Source of the DNA: Geodermatophilus obscurus
GTDB taxonomy: Bacteria; Actinomycetota; Actinomycetes; Mycobacteriales; Geodermatophilaceae
Direction: 5' to 3'
DNA: 64,000 nt
Assembly (NCBI RefSeq): GCF_900115395.1
Contig: NZ_FOWE01000006.1
Coordinates: forward strand, 248,001 to 312,000
Below the pieces are notes generated by a model, which was not told the DNA's origin, made no database searches, and was given only the letters and a program-made list of their open reading frames with translations. Every line of letters begins with the position of its first letter. Positions within the stretch are counted from its first letter, which is position 1. The position numbers and the translations under genes were made by a program. This document shows, in pieces, positions 40,021-48,498 of this stretch.

Positions 40021-41034
40021 TCAGCCGTTCGGCAGCAGGACCAGGCGGATCGGGTCGCCCTCCTTGCGCTCGAGCATCTCGATGCCGCGAGCGGCCTCCT
40101 CCAACGGCAGCGTCCCCGAGATCGACCGCGACAGGTCCAGCCGGCCGTGCCGGATCAGCGCGACCAGCTGCTCGACGTGCTGCGGCTCGGAGCCGTAGTG
40201 GCCGAGCAGCCGCTGACCGAAGTAGCTGAACTGCGTGCCGTTGCGGATGGTCAGCGGCTGGTCGGTGAGGCCGACCAGGACCAGCCCGCCGTCGCGCTCC
40301 AGGCAGCGGACCGCCTGCTCGCGCACCGGGGGCACCCCGGCGAAGTCGAAGGCGTACGCCAGCCCCGCGCCGCCGGTCAGCTCGCGCACGCGGGCGGCGA
40401 CGTCCTCCGACGGGTCGAGCGCGAGATCGGCGCCGAGGTCGAGGGCCCGCTGCCGCGCCGACCCCACCGGGTCGACGGCGACGATCGGCGCCGCCCCCGC
40501 CAGCCGCAGCAGCTGCACGGCGTGCGCCCCCAGGCCGCCGATGCCCCACACGCCCACCGGCTCGCCGGCCCGCACGCCGGCCGTCCGCACGATCGAGGCC
40601 CAGGGCGTGGAGACGGCGTCGGGGACGATGCACGCCTGCTCGAACGGCAGGCTGTCGGGGATCGGCACCAGCGTGCCGACGGTCGACAGCGCGTACTGCG
40701 CCCAGCCGCCGTCGTAGTCGACGCCGCGGGTGTGGATCCACCCGCCGATCTCCTCGCCGGCCTGCAGGGTGACCCGCCTGCCCGCCCAGCCGCTGACGCC
40801 CTCGCCCTCCTCGGCGACGACGCCGGCGACCTCGTGGCCGAGGGTGACCTGGTCGCCCCGGAGGAACAGCGGGTTCAGGGTGCCGTCGACGAGGTGGACG
40901 TCGGACAGGCAGATGCCGGCGGCCCGCACCTCCACCAGCACCTGGCCGGGGCCGGGTGTCGGCCGCGGCACCTCCGTCACCTCGAACCGCTTGGTGCGCA
41001 CGTCGAGCCGGCCGGCGAGCATCGAGTCGGTCAT
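40021..41034 (-). CDS. Zinc-type alcohol dehydrogenase (MDR family)
   Basis: 337 residues from ATG 41034. Medium-chain dehydrogenase/reductase: GQVLVEVRAAGICLSDVHLVDG (catalytic-Zn Cys about 43), GHEVAGVVAEEG (His-Glu), ACIVPDAVSTPW, and a Rossmann fold with GVWGIGGLGAHAVQLLRLAG and VAVDPVGSARQRALDLGAD. The lobe that normally carries the four-Cys structural zinc (after residue 85) reads RRVTLQAGEEIGGWIHTRGVDYDGG and has no Cys, so the structural zinc is absent. The substrate alcohol is unknown. Confidence 0.9.
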   Translation of the reverse strand: MTDSMLAGRLDVRTKRFEVTEVPRPTPGPGQVLVEVRAAGICLSDVHLVDGTLNPLFLRGDQVTLGHEVAGVVAEEGEGVSGWAGRRVTLQAGEEIGGWIHTRGVDYDGGWAQYALSTVGTLVPIPDSLPFEQACIVPDAVSTPWASIVRTAGVRAGEPVGVWGIGGLGAHAVQLLRLAGAAPIVAVDPVGSARQRALDLGADLALDPSEDVAARVRELTGGAGLAYAFDFAGVPPVREQAVRCLERDGGLVLVGLTDQPLTIRNGTQFSYFGQRLLGHYGSEPQHVEQLVALIRHGRLDLSRSISGTLPLEEAARGIEMLERKEGDPIRLVLLPNG

Positions 41035-41125
41035 GTCCCGGATCCTCCCCACCGCGCCCGCGTCCCACACCGCCGGTCCCGCCTCCCGCGTGCGAAAGGC
41101 GGGCGACGGCGGGCCGACGAGGGCG

Positions 41126-41131
41126 TAGCGT
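41126..41131 (+). promoter_or_regulatory. Candidate -10 element TAGCGT upstream of helR
   Basis: TAGCGT lies 9 nt before the GTG at 41141 with no Shine-Dalgarno-like sequence between, consistent with a leaderless or near-leaderless mRNA. Confidence 0.5.
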
Positions 41132-41140
41132 CCACCGACC

Positions 41141-43180
41141 GTGTCCGCGACACCGACCGACACGACCGGGACCGCCACTCCGACCGACCCCGTCCTCGCC
41201 GCCGAGCGCGCCCACCTGGGCCTCGCCGGGGACTGCCTGACCGAGATGCGCGCCGCCGCCTCCGCCGTCGCCGACGCCGGCGTCGACGCCTGGGCCTCCG
41301 AGCGGCTGGGCGCCGCCCGCGCCGAGCGGCTGCGCGCCCTGGCCGCCGATCCCCACGTCCCGCCCTTCTTCGGGCGCACCGACACCGGGACGGAGACCTT
41401 CCACATCGGCCGCCGGCACGTCCGCGACTCCGCGGGCCGGCCGGTGGTCATCGACTGGCGCGCGCCGATGAGCCGGCCGTTCTACCGCGCCACCGCCGCC
41501 GACCCGCAGGGCCTGGTGCGGCGCCGCCGGTTCGGGTTCTCCGGCGGCGAGCTCACCGGCTACGAGGACGAGCTCCTCGGCGCCGGTGAGGAGGGCGACG
41601 GCGCCCTGCTCCGGGCCGAGATCGAGCGCCCGCGCAGCGGCCCCATGCGCGACATCGTCGCCACCATCCAGCCCGAGCAGGACGAGATCGTGCGCGCCCC
41701 GCTGACCGAGTCGGTGTGCGTGCAGGGCGCGCCCGGCACCGGGAAGACGGCGGTCGGCCTGCACCGGGCCGCCTACCTGCTCTACACCCACGGCGGCCAG
41801 CTCGCCCGCACCGGCGTCCTCGTCGTCGGCCCCAACCGGGCGTTCCTGCGCTACATCGAGCAGGTGCTGCCCACCCTCGGCGAGGTCGACGTCGAGCAGA
41901 CCACGGTCGCCGGGCTGACCGCGCACGTGCCGGTCCGCGCCCAGGACCGCCCCGAGGTCGCCGTCGTCAAGGGCGACGGCCGCATGGCGCAGGTGCTCGA
42001 GCGGGCGCTGTGGGGCGTGATCGCCAAGCCCACCGACGACGTCCTCGTCCCCCTCGCCGGCCGCCGGTACCGGGTCCCGGTCGAGCGGCTCAAGCGGTAC
42101 GTCGACGACCTGCGCCGGCGCGGCCGCGTCCCCGACGACCAGCAGCGGCTGCACTACGCCGCCGGACGCGAGCGGCTCGCGCTGCTGCTGGCCGAGGACG
42201 CCCGCCGGCAGAAGGAGGAGGGCGGCGGCAGCCCGGACGACGCCGAGACCCGGCGCGCCGCCCGCAGCGCCGAGGTGCGCGCCTTCTGCGATGCCGTCTG
42301 GCCCGCCCGCGACGCCGCGGCCGTGGTCGCCGCGCTGCTCACCGACCCCGCCGTCCTGGCCCGGGCCGCCCGCGGTGTGCTCGACGAGGCGGAGCAGGCG
42401 CTGCTGCTGCGCCCGGCCGCCCGCTCGGTCCGCGCCACCGCGTGGACCCCGGCCGACGCCGTCCTGGTCGACGAGGCGGCCGGGCTGCTGGGCCGCACGG
42501 CCGGGTACGGGCACGTCGTCGTCGACGAGGCACAGGACCTCTCGCCGATGCAGTGCCGGGCGGTCGCCCGCCGGCTGGCCGCCGGGTCGCTGACCGTGCT
42601 CGGTGACCTCGCGCAGGCCACCGGCCCCTGGTCGCCGGCGGACTGGGCGTCGACGCTCGCCGACCTGGGCCGCCCGCGGACCGCCGTCCGCCCGCTGACG
42701 CGGGGGTACCGGGTGCCGGGGGAGGTGCTCGACTACGCCAACCGGCTGCTCCCGGTGATCGCCCCCGGCCTCGAGCCGGCCACCGCGGTGCGCCGCGACC
42801 CCGGCGCGCTGCGCGTCCGCCCGGTCACCGACCTCGCCGGGCCGCTGACCGACGTCGTGCGCGAGCTGGCGGCCGCGCCGGGGTCGGTCGGCGTCGTCTG
42901 CGCCGACGGTGCCGTGCCCGCTGTGGTGCGGCTGCTGGCCGACGCCGGGCTGCCCGCCACGGAGCTCGCCGACGACGGATCGGCGGCCGGGCGGGTCGCC
43001 GTCGTCCCCGCGACGCTGGCCAAGGGCCTGGAGTTCGACGCCGTCGTGGTCGCCGACCCCGCCGCGATCGTGGCGGCCGAGCCACGCGGGATCAACCGCC
43101 TCTACGTGGTGCTGACCCGGGCCGTGAGCACCCTCGTGGTCCTCCACCGCGACGACCTCCCCGCCCCGCTGACCGGCTGA
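41141..43180 (+). CDS. helR: HelD-family RNA polymerase recycling ATPase (HelR type)
   Basis: 679 residues from GTG 41141. UvrD-like superfamily 1 ATPase: an N-terminal helical arm (about 1-65), the VVIDWRAPMSRPFYRAT segment conserved in HelD proteins, Walker A GAPGTGKTAVGLHRAAYLLYTH (Lys about 202), DEAQDLSPMQ (about 462-471), and C-terminal motifs LTRGYRVPGEVLDYA and LAKGLEFDAVVV, NRLYVVLTRA. It rescues stalled or inactive RNA polymerase; actinobacterial HelR members also remove rifamycin-bound enzyme. I looked for a rifamycin-associated dyad in the 106 bp upstream and found none. A GC-rich hairpin follows. Confidence 0.88.
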   Translation: MSATPTDTTGTATPTDPVLAAERAHLGLAGDCLTEMRAAASAVADAGVDAWASERLGAARAERLRALAADPHVPPFFGRTDTGTETFHIGRRHVRDSAGRPVVIDWRAPMSRPFYRATAADPQGLVRRRRFGFSGGELTGYEDELLGAGEEGDGALLRAEIERPRSGPMRDIVATIQPEQDEIVRAPLTESVCVQGAPGTGKTAVGLHRAAYLLYTHGGQLARTGVLVVGPNRAFLRYIEQVLPTLGEVDVEQTTVAGLTAHVPVRAQDRPEVAVVKGDGRMAQVLERALWGVIAKPTDDVLVPLAGRRYRVPVERLKRYVDDLRRRGRVPDDQQRLHYAAGRERLALLLAEDARRQKEEGGGSPDDAETRRAARSAEVRAFCDAVWPARDAAAVVAALLTDPAVLARAARGVLDEAEQALLLRPAARSVRATAWTPADAVLVDEAAGLLGRTAGYGHVVVDEAQDLSPMQCRAVARRLAAGSLTVLGDLAQATGPWSPADWASTLADLGRPRTAVRPLTRGYRVPGEVLDYANRLLPVIAPGLEPATAVRRDPGALRVRPVTDLAGPLTDVVRELAAAPGSVGVVCADGAVPAVVRLLADAGLPATELADDGSAAGRVAVVPATLAKGLEFDAVVVADPAAIVAAEPRGINRLYVVLTRAVSTLVVLHRDDLPAPLTG

Positions 43181-43182
43181 GC

Positions 43183-43232
43183 ACCACCCGTCCCGTGCGC
43201 CACCGGTCGGGGGACGGCACGGCGCGGGTGGT
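43183..43232 (+). terminator. Hairpin downstream of helR
   Basis: ACCACCCG (43183-43190) pairs with CGGGTGGT (43225-43232), with inner GTGC/GCAC pairing. It is a plausible but imperfect terminator immediately after the helR stop and 50 bp before the penicillin-binding-protein start. Confidence 0.55.
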
Positions 43233-43281
43233 TGTGGGCGGAGGTGATCTCTGTTGCAGTGGGCGACCGAGGAGGGATCCC

Positions 43282-45750
43282 ATGGACCGGCACAGCCCGG
43301 CCCGGACGCTGGTGCGCCTGGCCGCGACCATCGTCGTGGCCGGGGCGCTGGTGGCGGGTCTGCTCCTCCCGTGGATCGGCGGGCCGGCGGTCGCCGCCCA
43401 GCAGTCCACCGGCCTCCTCGGCGACCTGCCCACCGAGTTCACCGCCGAGGCGCCGCCCGGCAACACCGTGCTGCTCGCCGCCAACGGGGAGCCGATCACC
43501 TCCTTCTACGACGAGAACCGCGCGCCCGTGGCCTCCGAGCAGATCGCCGACGTCGTGAAGCAGGCGATGGTCGCCATCGAGGACTCGCGGTTCTACTCGC
43601 ACAACGGCCTCGACGTGCAGGGCACCCTGCGCGCGCTGGCGGCCAACATCGCCGCCGGCGGCGTGGCGGAGGGCGGCTCGACGCTGACCCAGCAGCTGGT
43701 CAAGCAGACGCTGCTGCAGGCCGCCGACACCCCGGAGGAGCGCGAGGCCGCCACCGAGCAGACGGTGGGCCGCAAGGTGCGCGAGGCGCAGCTCGCGCTG
43801 GCGGTCGAGGACCTCTACACCAAGGACGAGATCCTCACCCGCTACCTCAACGTCGTGTACTTCGGCCAGAACGCCTACGGCGTGCAGCCGGCCGCCCGCG
43901 CCTACTTCGGCGTCGACGCCTCCGCCCTCACCCTGTCGCAGGCCGCGCTGCTCGCCGGCCTGGTGCAGAGCCCCACCGACGACGACCCGTTCCTCGACCC
44001 GGCGCCGGCCACCGCCCGGCGCGACGAGGTCCTCTCGCGGATGGCCGAGCAGGGCATGGTCACCGCCGCCGAGGCCGCGGCCGCGCAGGCCGAGCCGCTG
44101 GTCCTGGCGCCGGCGCCGGCGCCGCCGCGCGGGTGCGCGGAGGCCACCGTCGGGCCGTTCGTGTGCGACTTCGTGCAGCGCTACCTCGTCCAGGAGCTCG
44201 GCCTCACCCAGGAGCAGCTCGACGAGGGCGGGTACGTCGTCCAGACGACGCTGGACCCCGAGCTGCAGCGCGCCGGGGACGCCGCGGTGCTGAACACCCT
44301 GCCGCTGGAGGAGTCGCTGGCGGGCATGTTCACCGCCGTTGAGCCGGGCACCGGGCACCTGCTGGCGATGAGCGTCAACCGGAGGTTCGGATACGACCGC
44401 ACCGACCGGACGCAGGAGTCCTACAACCTCAACGTCGCGCCCAGCCAGGGCTCCGGGTCGACGTACAAGGTGTTCGTGGCCGCCGCGGCGCTGGCCCGCG
44501 GGTACTCCTCCTACTACACGCTCACCGCGCCCGAGCCCTACGTCTCGCGGGTCTACTCTGGCCCCTGCCAGGGCCGCGACACCGACGGCCGGTACTGCGT
44601 GCGCAACGCCGGCAACTACCGCTCCACGCTGGACCTCACGACGGCGCTGTACCAGTCCTCCAACACCTACTTCCTGGCGCTGGAGGACGCCCTGGGCACC
44701 GTCGAGGAGCCGGTTCGCATGGCCGAGGCGGCGGGGCTGTTCCAGTTCAGCCCCCCGGAGCTGCCGCAGCAGATCATCGACGAGAACCGCGGCTCGTTCA
44801 CCTTCGGCGCCGAGGCCACCAGCCCGCTCGCGCTGGCCAGCGCCTACTCGACGTTCGCCGCGAGCGGCACGCAGTGCGACGTCGTCCCGGTGACCGCCGT
44901 CCTGGACTCCACCGGGCAGCCGGCGGTCGGCGCCGACGGCGAGCCGCTGCCGGTGGGCGACCGCTGCACCCCGGAGGCGATCCCGCCCGGCGTCGCCAAC
45001 ACGATGAACCAGATGCTGCGCAAGGACGTCGAGCCCGGGAGCCCGGGACAGACGGGGTCGCGCGCCTACGTCCGCGGGCACCAGATCGCCGGCAAGACCG
45101 GGACGTCGCAGGACAACTTCTCGGTGGCCTTCGTCGGCTACACGCCCGAGATCGCCGCCAGTGTCATGGTCCTCAACCCCAAGGAGAACGAGGACGTCGG
45201 CGGCTTCGGTGGCGGCAAGGGCGCGACTATCTGGCGCGACGCCATGGCGCCGATCCTCACCGCCCGCGGCAGCGGGGAGTTCCCGCCGGCCGACGAGACC
45301 GTGCAGAACGGCAACACCCGCCCTGTCCCCGAGTGCCGCAACGCGTACCAGTGCGCCCAGGCGCTCCGGGACGCCGGGTTCTCCTCGCGCACCGTGCGCG
45401 TCGACGGCGACGAGCCGGAGGGGACCCTGCTGGGCACCAGCCCGCCGCGCGGTGCGCGGGCCGTCCCGGGCCAGGAGATCTCCATCCTGGTCAGCAACGG
45501 CAGCGACTACGTCGAGCCCGCCCCCGAGCCGCCGCCCGCGCCCGACCCGGCACCCGCGCCGGAGCCGGCACCCGAGCCCGAACCCGAACCCGAACCTGCG
45601 CCCGAGCCTGCGCCCGAGCCCGAGCCGGCCCCGGAGCCGCCGCCCGCCCCCGAGCCGGAGCCGGAGGCGCCCGACGCGCCGGCCGAGGGAGAGCCCGGAC
45701 CCGCCGAGGGCGGGTTCCCCGGCGGCTTCCCCGGCCGGCCGGTGGGCTGA
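43282..45750 (+). CDS. Class A penicillin-binding protein with C-terminal PASTA domain and Pro/Glu tail
   Basis: 822 residues from ATG 43282. One N-terminal membrane helix (about 10-33). GT51 glycosyltransferase: VAIEDSRFYSHNG with catalytic Glu about 100, GGSTLTQQLVKQ, and LNVVYFGQNAYGVQ. Transpeptidase: SGSTYK (Ser 393, Lys 396), SSN at 459-461, KTGT at 605. A PASTA-like domain follows (about 675-735, CAQALRDAGF to VSNG), then about 90 residues of Pro/Glu/Ala repeats (PEPEPEPEP). It polymerises and crosslinks peptidoglycan at the membrane. Its last 244 bp overlap the convergent YihY gene on the other strand. Confidence 0.95.
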   Translation: MDRHSPARTLVRLAATIVVAGALVAGLLLPWIGGPAVAAQQSTGLLGDLPTEFTAEAPPGNTVLLAANGEPITSFYDENRAPVASEQIADVVKQAMVAIEDSRFYSHNGLDVQGTLRALAANIAAGGVAEGGSTLTQQLVKQTLLQAADTPEEREAATEQTVGRKVREAQLALAVEDLYTKDEILTRYLNVVYFGQNAYGVQPAARAYFGVDASALTLSQAALLAGLVQSPTDDDPFLDPAPATARRDEVLSRMAEQGMVTAAEAAAAQAEPLVLAPAPAPPRGCAEATVGPFVCDFVQRYLVQELGLTQEQLDEGGYVVQTTLDPELQRAGDAAVLNTLPLEESLAGMFTAVEPGTGHLLAMSVNRRFGYDRTDRTQESYNLNVAPSQGSGSTYKVFVAAAALARGYSSYYTLTAPEPYVSRVYSGPCQGRDTDGRYCVRNAGNYRSTLDLTTALYQSSNTYFLALEDALGTVEEPVRMAEAAGLFQFSPPELPQQIIDENRGSFTFGAEATSPLALASAYSTFAASGTQCDVVPVTAVLDSTGQPAVGADGEPLPVGDRCTPEAIPPGVANTMNQMLRKDVEPGSPGQTGSRAYVRGHQIAGKTGTSQDNFSVAFVGYTPEIAASVMVLNPKENEDVGGFGGGKGATIWRDAMAPILTARGSGEFPPADETVQNGNTRPVPECRNAYQCAQALRDAGFSSRTVRVDGDEPEGTLLGTSPPRGARAVPGQEISILVSNGSDYVEPAPEPPPAPDPAPAPEPAPEPEPEPEPAPEPAPEPEPAPEPPPAPEPEPEAPDAPAEGEPGPAEGGFPGGFPGRPVG

Positions 45751-46592
45751 CGGCGCCCGAGCCGCTCGTCGAGCGACTGCGTGAGCAGCCACCCGCTCAG
45801 CAGCACCAGGTGCAACAGGAACAGCCACAGCCCGACGGCGACCACCGCGCCGACCACCACCAGGCCGCCGAACGGGGCGCCGAGGTCCAGCGGCAGGGAC
45901 AGGAACACCACGAAGCCCTGCAGGAAGCCCGACAGGCACGCCGCGGTGAACAGCGCGCCGCTGGTGAGCGCGCCCCAGCGGTGCCGGCCGCCGGCCACGA
46001 CACCGAAGCCCCACAGCAGCGGCACGGTGAGGACGAACAGCACCGAGTAGTACCCGACGGCCAGGCGGCCGACCGCCGGCCCGACGCCGTCCTCGCGCGC
46101 CAGGTCGGCCATGACCCGGGCCGCCAGCAGCAGCGGGTACAGCAGCACGGGGGTGGCCACGACCAGCGGCAGGGTCAGCAGCCGGCCGCGCCAGCCGGTG
46201 AGGTTCTCGCGGCGCTGGCTGAAGCGCAGCAGCGCCCGGCGCAGGCCCTCCCCGTAGAAGGTCAGCGGGACCACGGCGAGCACGAAGCCCAGCAGGTCCA
46301 GCCGGACGCCGGCGGCGACCAGGCGCTCCACCGCCTCCGGCGCCCCCAGCGGGGTCGGCAGCAGCTCGGCGAGCCGGGCGGTCAGCGCCCGCACCTCCTC
46401 CGCCGAGGTGACCAGCGCGGTCAGGCGCACCGCGACCAGCAGCAGCGGTACCACCGCGATGCCGGCGTAGAAGGTCAGCCCGGCCGCGATCAGGGCGAGG
46501 TCGCGTCCCCGCAGCAGCCGCCGGGCGCCGGCCAGGACGGCCCGGGTCTCGGTGCGCAGCCGGGTCGCCGTCCACCTGTGTCCCGGGGTCAC
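45507..46592 (-). CDS. YihY/BrkB-family inner-membrane protein with Gly/Ser tail
   Basis: 361 residues from GTG 46592. About six helices with YihY features: ALIAAGLTFYAGIAVVPLLLV, the loop LAFYGEGLRRALLRF-like sequence (VPLTFYGEGLRRAL), GWRGRLLTLPLVV, and LWLFLLHLVLLSGWLLTQSL at the last helix. Despite the old ribonuclease BN label, the family is of unknown membrane function. After the last helix a tail RQPTGRPGKPPG changes into GSGSGAGGGSGAGSGSG repeats. These are the antisense reading of the Pro/Glu repeats at the 3' end of the penicillin-binding-protein gene. The stop codon lies 244 bp inside that gene. Confidence 0.85.
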   Translation of the reverse strand: MTPGHRWTATRLRTETRAVLAGARRLLRGRDLALIAAGLTFYAGIAVVPLLLVAVRLTALVTSAEEVRALTARLAELLPTPLGAPEAVERLVAAGVRLDLLGFVLAVVPLTFYGEGLRRALLRFSQRRENLTGWRGRLLTLPLVVATPVLLYPLLLAARVMADLAREDGVGPAVGRLAVGYYSVLFVLTVPLLWGFGVVAGGRHRWGALTSGALFTAACLSGFLQGFVVFLSLPLDLGAPFGGLVVVGAVVAVGLWLFLLHLVLLSGWLLTQSLDERLGRRQPTGRPGKPPGNPPSAGPGSPSAGASGASGSGSGAGGGSGAGSGSGAGSGAGSGSGSGSGAGSGAGAGSGAGGGSGAGST

Positions 46593-46653
46593 CCGCCCAT
46601 GCCACCAGCCCCCGCGGCCGGGCGCCCGTCGGGGCCGTCCTCCGCCGCGGTGG

Positions 46654-46887
46654 TCAGTCGTCGGAGGTGTCGTCGGTGGTGGGTGCGTCGTTGCCGGGGT
46701 TCGGGCCGGTCTCCTGGCAGCTGGCGTCGTTCTCGTTGCTGGCGTTCTCGCCGCTGGCGTCGCAGTTCGTCGGGCCGCGCGAGAAGTCGGTGTTGTCACC
46801 GCAGGCGGTGAGCGAGCCGAACAGCGCGAGCACGAGGAGCGGCCGGGCCAGGCGCATCCGGGTGCGCATCCGGGTGGAGGAGGACAT
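46654..46887 (-). CDS. Small lipoprotein, 77 aa
   Basis: ATG 46887 (other in-frame ATGs at 46869 and 46857). A signal segment RMRLARPLLVLALFGSLTAC with lipobox L-T-A-C precedes a short polar, Asn/Asp-rich mature part (CDASGENASNENDASCQETG) with two Cys and an acidic end DDTSDD. It has no recognisable fold. It lies 61 bp upstream of the YihY gene on the same strand and is divergent from the c-di-AMP-riboswitch-controlled hydrolase. Confidence 0.7.
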   Translation of the reverse strand: MSSSTRMRTRMRLARPLLVLALFGSLTACGDNTDFSRGPTNCDASGENASNENDASCQETGPNPGNDAPTTDDTSDD

Positions 46888-46982
46888 GACCCCCGTCCTG
46901 CTCGTCACGGAGCCGTCCCAAACGACCGGACCCGTTGCGGATCGTGAGGGCACATGTCACCTAAGTGGTCACACGCGGGGGA

Positions 46983-47012
46983 TTGTCACGACCGGGGGAC
47001 GCCCCTTACTCT
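46983..47012 (+). promoter_or_regulatory. Candidate sigma-70-type promoter for the NlpC/P60 transcript
   Basis: TTGTCA (46983-46988) and TACTCT (47007-47012) are separated by 18 bp, close to housekeeping consensus, and lie just before the riboswitch aptamer. Position fits a start of transcription near 47019. Confidence 0.65.
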
Positions 47013-47035
47013 CAGTGCGTCCAATGGGGCGCTCC

Positions 47036-47202
47036 GTCACCGACCTGGGTGACACCCCGAGGACGCCGTCGAGCCGGTCGCCCTCCTGGGGCGCCGGGCC
47101 GGGGACCCATCGCAGTCCTGGGGTGCAGCGCGTGTCCGCACGCGCCGGGCGAGTCCACGCCCGAACCCGTCAGCTAACCCGGTAGGCGGCCTGGGAAGAG
47201 GA
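47036..47202 (+). promoter_or_regulatory. c-di-AMP riboswitch (ydaO-yuaA motif)
   Basis: The leader of the NlpC/P60 gene contains the ydaO hallmarks in order: GGGTGACACCCCG, GGGCCGGGGACCCA, GCAGTCCTGGGGTG, then GCCCGAACCCGTCAGCTAA followed by CCCGGTAGGCGGC and a purine-rich GGGAAGAGGAG. This combination is highly characteristic of actinobacterial ydaO riboswitches upstream of Rpf/RipA-like cell-wall hydrolases. Binding of c-di-AMP typically turns expression off. Borders are approximate. Confidence 0.92.
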
Positions 47203-47212
47203 GAACCGCCAC

Positions 47213-48337
47213 GTGGCGTCCCTGCGCACGACCGTCCCCGGCATGCCCGGACCCGCCTCCCCGCACCGTCGTCCGCGGCGTCGCGCGGCGCTCGTGCTCG
47301 CCGGCGCGCTGGGCCTGGGCCTCGGGGTCGGCGCCGTCCCATCCTCGGCGCTGGCCGAGGAGCCGACGAGCGCGGCCGAGGCCGCGCAGCTGGTCGCCGC
47401 CCGCGGGCACGAGCTCGAGGCCGTCACCGAGCGGTTCAACGAGGCGCGCGAGGGGCTGGCCGCGCAGCAGGCCGCGGCCGAGGCCGCCGCCGCCACCCTC
47501 GCCGAGGCGCAGGCCGCCGTCGACGCCGCCCGCCGGCAGGTCGTCGGCATCGCCCGGTCGGCCTACACCGGCGACAGCATGGGCTCCCTGCAGGCCCTCA
47601 TGACCAGCGAGGACGCCGACGAGTTCGTCAACCGGGTCACCCTGCTGCAGGGCGTCGCCGGCTACCAGGGCGAGCTGCTGGGCCGGGCGGCCGCGGCGAC
47701 CGAGGTCGCCACCGCGGCCCAGACCACCGCCGCCGAGGCCGCCGCCGAGGCGCAGCGCCAGTACGGGGCCGTCGCCGCCCAGCAGGCCGACCTCGAGGCC
47801 CAGATCGCTGCCTACCAGGCCGACTTCACCCGCCTGAGCGCCGAGGAGCGGCGCGCCGCCCTCGAGGCCGCCGCCGCGGCGCACGCGGCGGAGGAGGGCC
47901 AGCGGGCCAGCCGGGACGGGGAGCGCGAGGAGCCCGCCGCCGCGGAGGCGCAGGAGCCGTCCGCCGCGGCCGCCCCGGCGGCCAGTGGCGTCGCCGGGGA
48001 GGTCGTCGCGGCCGCCATGGCCCAGCGCGGCAAGCCCTACGTCTGGGCGGCGTCGGGCCCCGGGTCCTTCGACTGCTCGGGCCTCACGCAGTACGCGTTC
48101 CGGGCCGCCGGGATCAGCCTCCCGCACTCCAGCCGCATGCAGTCGCAGATGGGCGCCGCGGTGTCCCGCTCCGCCCTGCAGCCCGGTGACCTCGTCTTCT
48201 TCTACAGCCCGGTCAGCCACGTGGGCATCTACGTCGGCAACGGCCAGATGGTGCACGCGCCCACGTCGGGCGACGTCGTCAAGGTGGCGAGCATCGACTC
48301 GATGGGCGGCTACGCCGGCGCCCGCCGCATCGGCTGA
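47213..48337 (+). CDS. Secreted NlpC/P60 peptidoglycan endopeptidase (RipA-like)
   Basis: 374 residues from GTG 47213. Signal peptide (RRPRRRAALVLAGALGLGLGVGAVPSSALA), a long Ala/Glu/Gln-rich coiled coil (about 50-230), an Ala/Glu linker, then a C-terminal NlpC/P60 domain (about 260-374) with catalytic GSFDCSGLTQYAF (Cys 288), SHVGIYVGNGQMVHAP (His 336, His 348). Such enzymes cleave D-Glu to meso-diaminopimelate bonds in the peptidoglycan stem and are involved in cell separation; the coiled coil usually restrains or localises activity. Expression is controlled by the ydaO riboswitch upstream. Confidence 0.95.
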   Translation: MASLRTTVPGMPGPASPHRRPRRRAALVLAGALGLGLGVGAVPSSALAEEPTSAAEAAQLVAARGHELEAVTERFNEAREGLAAQQAAAEAAAATLAEAQAAVDAARRQVVGIARSAYTGDSMGSLQALMTSEDADEFVNRVTLLQGVAGYQGELLGRAAAATEVATAAQTTAAEAAAEAQRQYGAVAAQQADLEAQIAAYQADFTRLSAEERRAALEAAAAAHAAEEGQRASRDGEREEPAAAEAQEPSAAAAPAASGVAGEVVAAAMAQRGKPYVWAASGPGSFDCSGLTQYAFRAAGISLPHSSRMQSQMGAAVSRSALQPGDLVFFYSPVSHVGIYVGNGQMVHAPTSGDVVKVASIDSMGGYAGARRIG

Positions 48338-48343
48338 GGGAGG

Positions 48344-48393
48344 ACCTCCCTGCCCCCACCGCTCGCACGCTCGCGGCGGGTCCCTGCAGGGAG
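48344..48393 (+). terminator. Hairpin terminator after the NlpC/P60 gene
   Basis: CCTCCCTGC (48344-48352) pairs with GCAGGGAGG (48385-48393) around a GC-rich loop that can fold further. It begins seven bases after the stop codon. Confidence 0.6.
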
Positions 48394-48498
48394 GCCGTTC
48401 CAGCACGTCGCCCGGCTCACACCGCCGGGCGGGACCCCGCGAGGTCCTGCCGCGTTGGTCCCTGCGGAACCGCCCCCCGACGCCCGAGGACCACACCG

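Noticed and set aside
41035-41140. Rifamycin-associated element upstream of helR
   Set aside because: I looked for a 19-bp dyad of that type and saw none; the only notable element is a TAGCGT -10-like hexamer.
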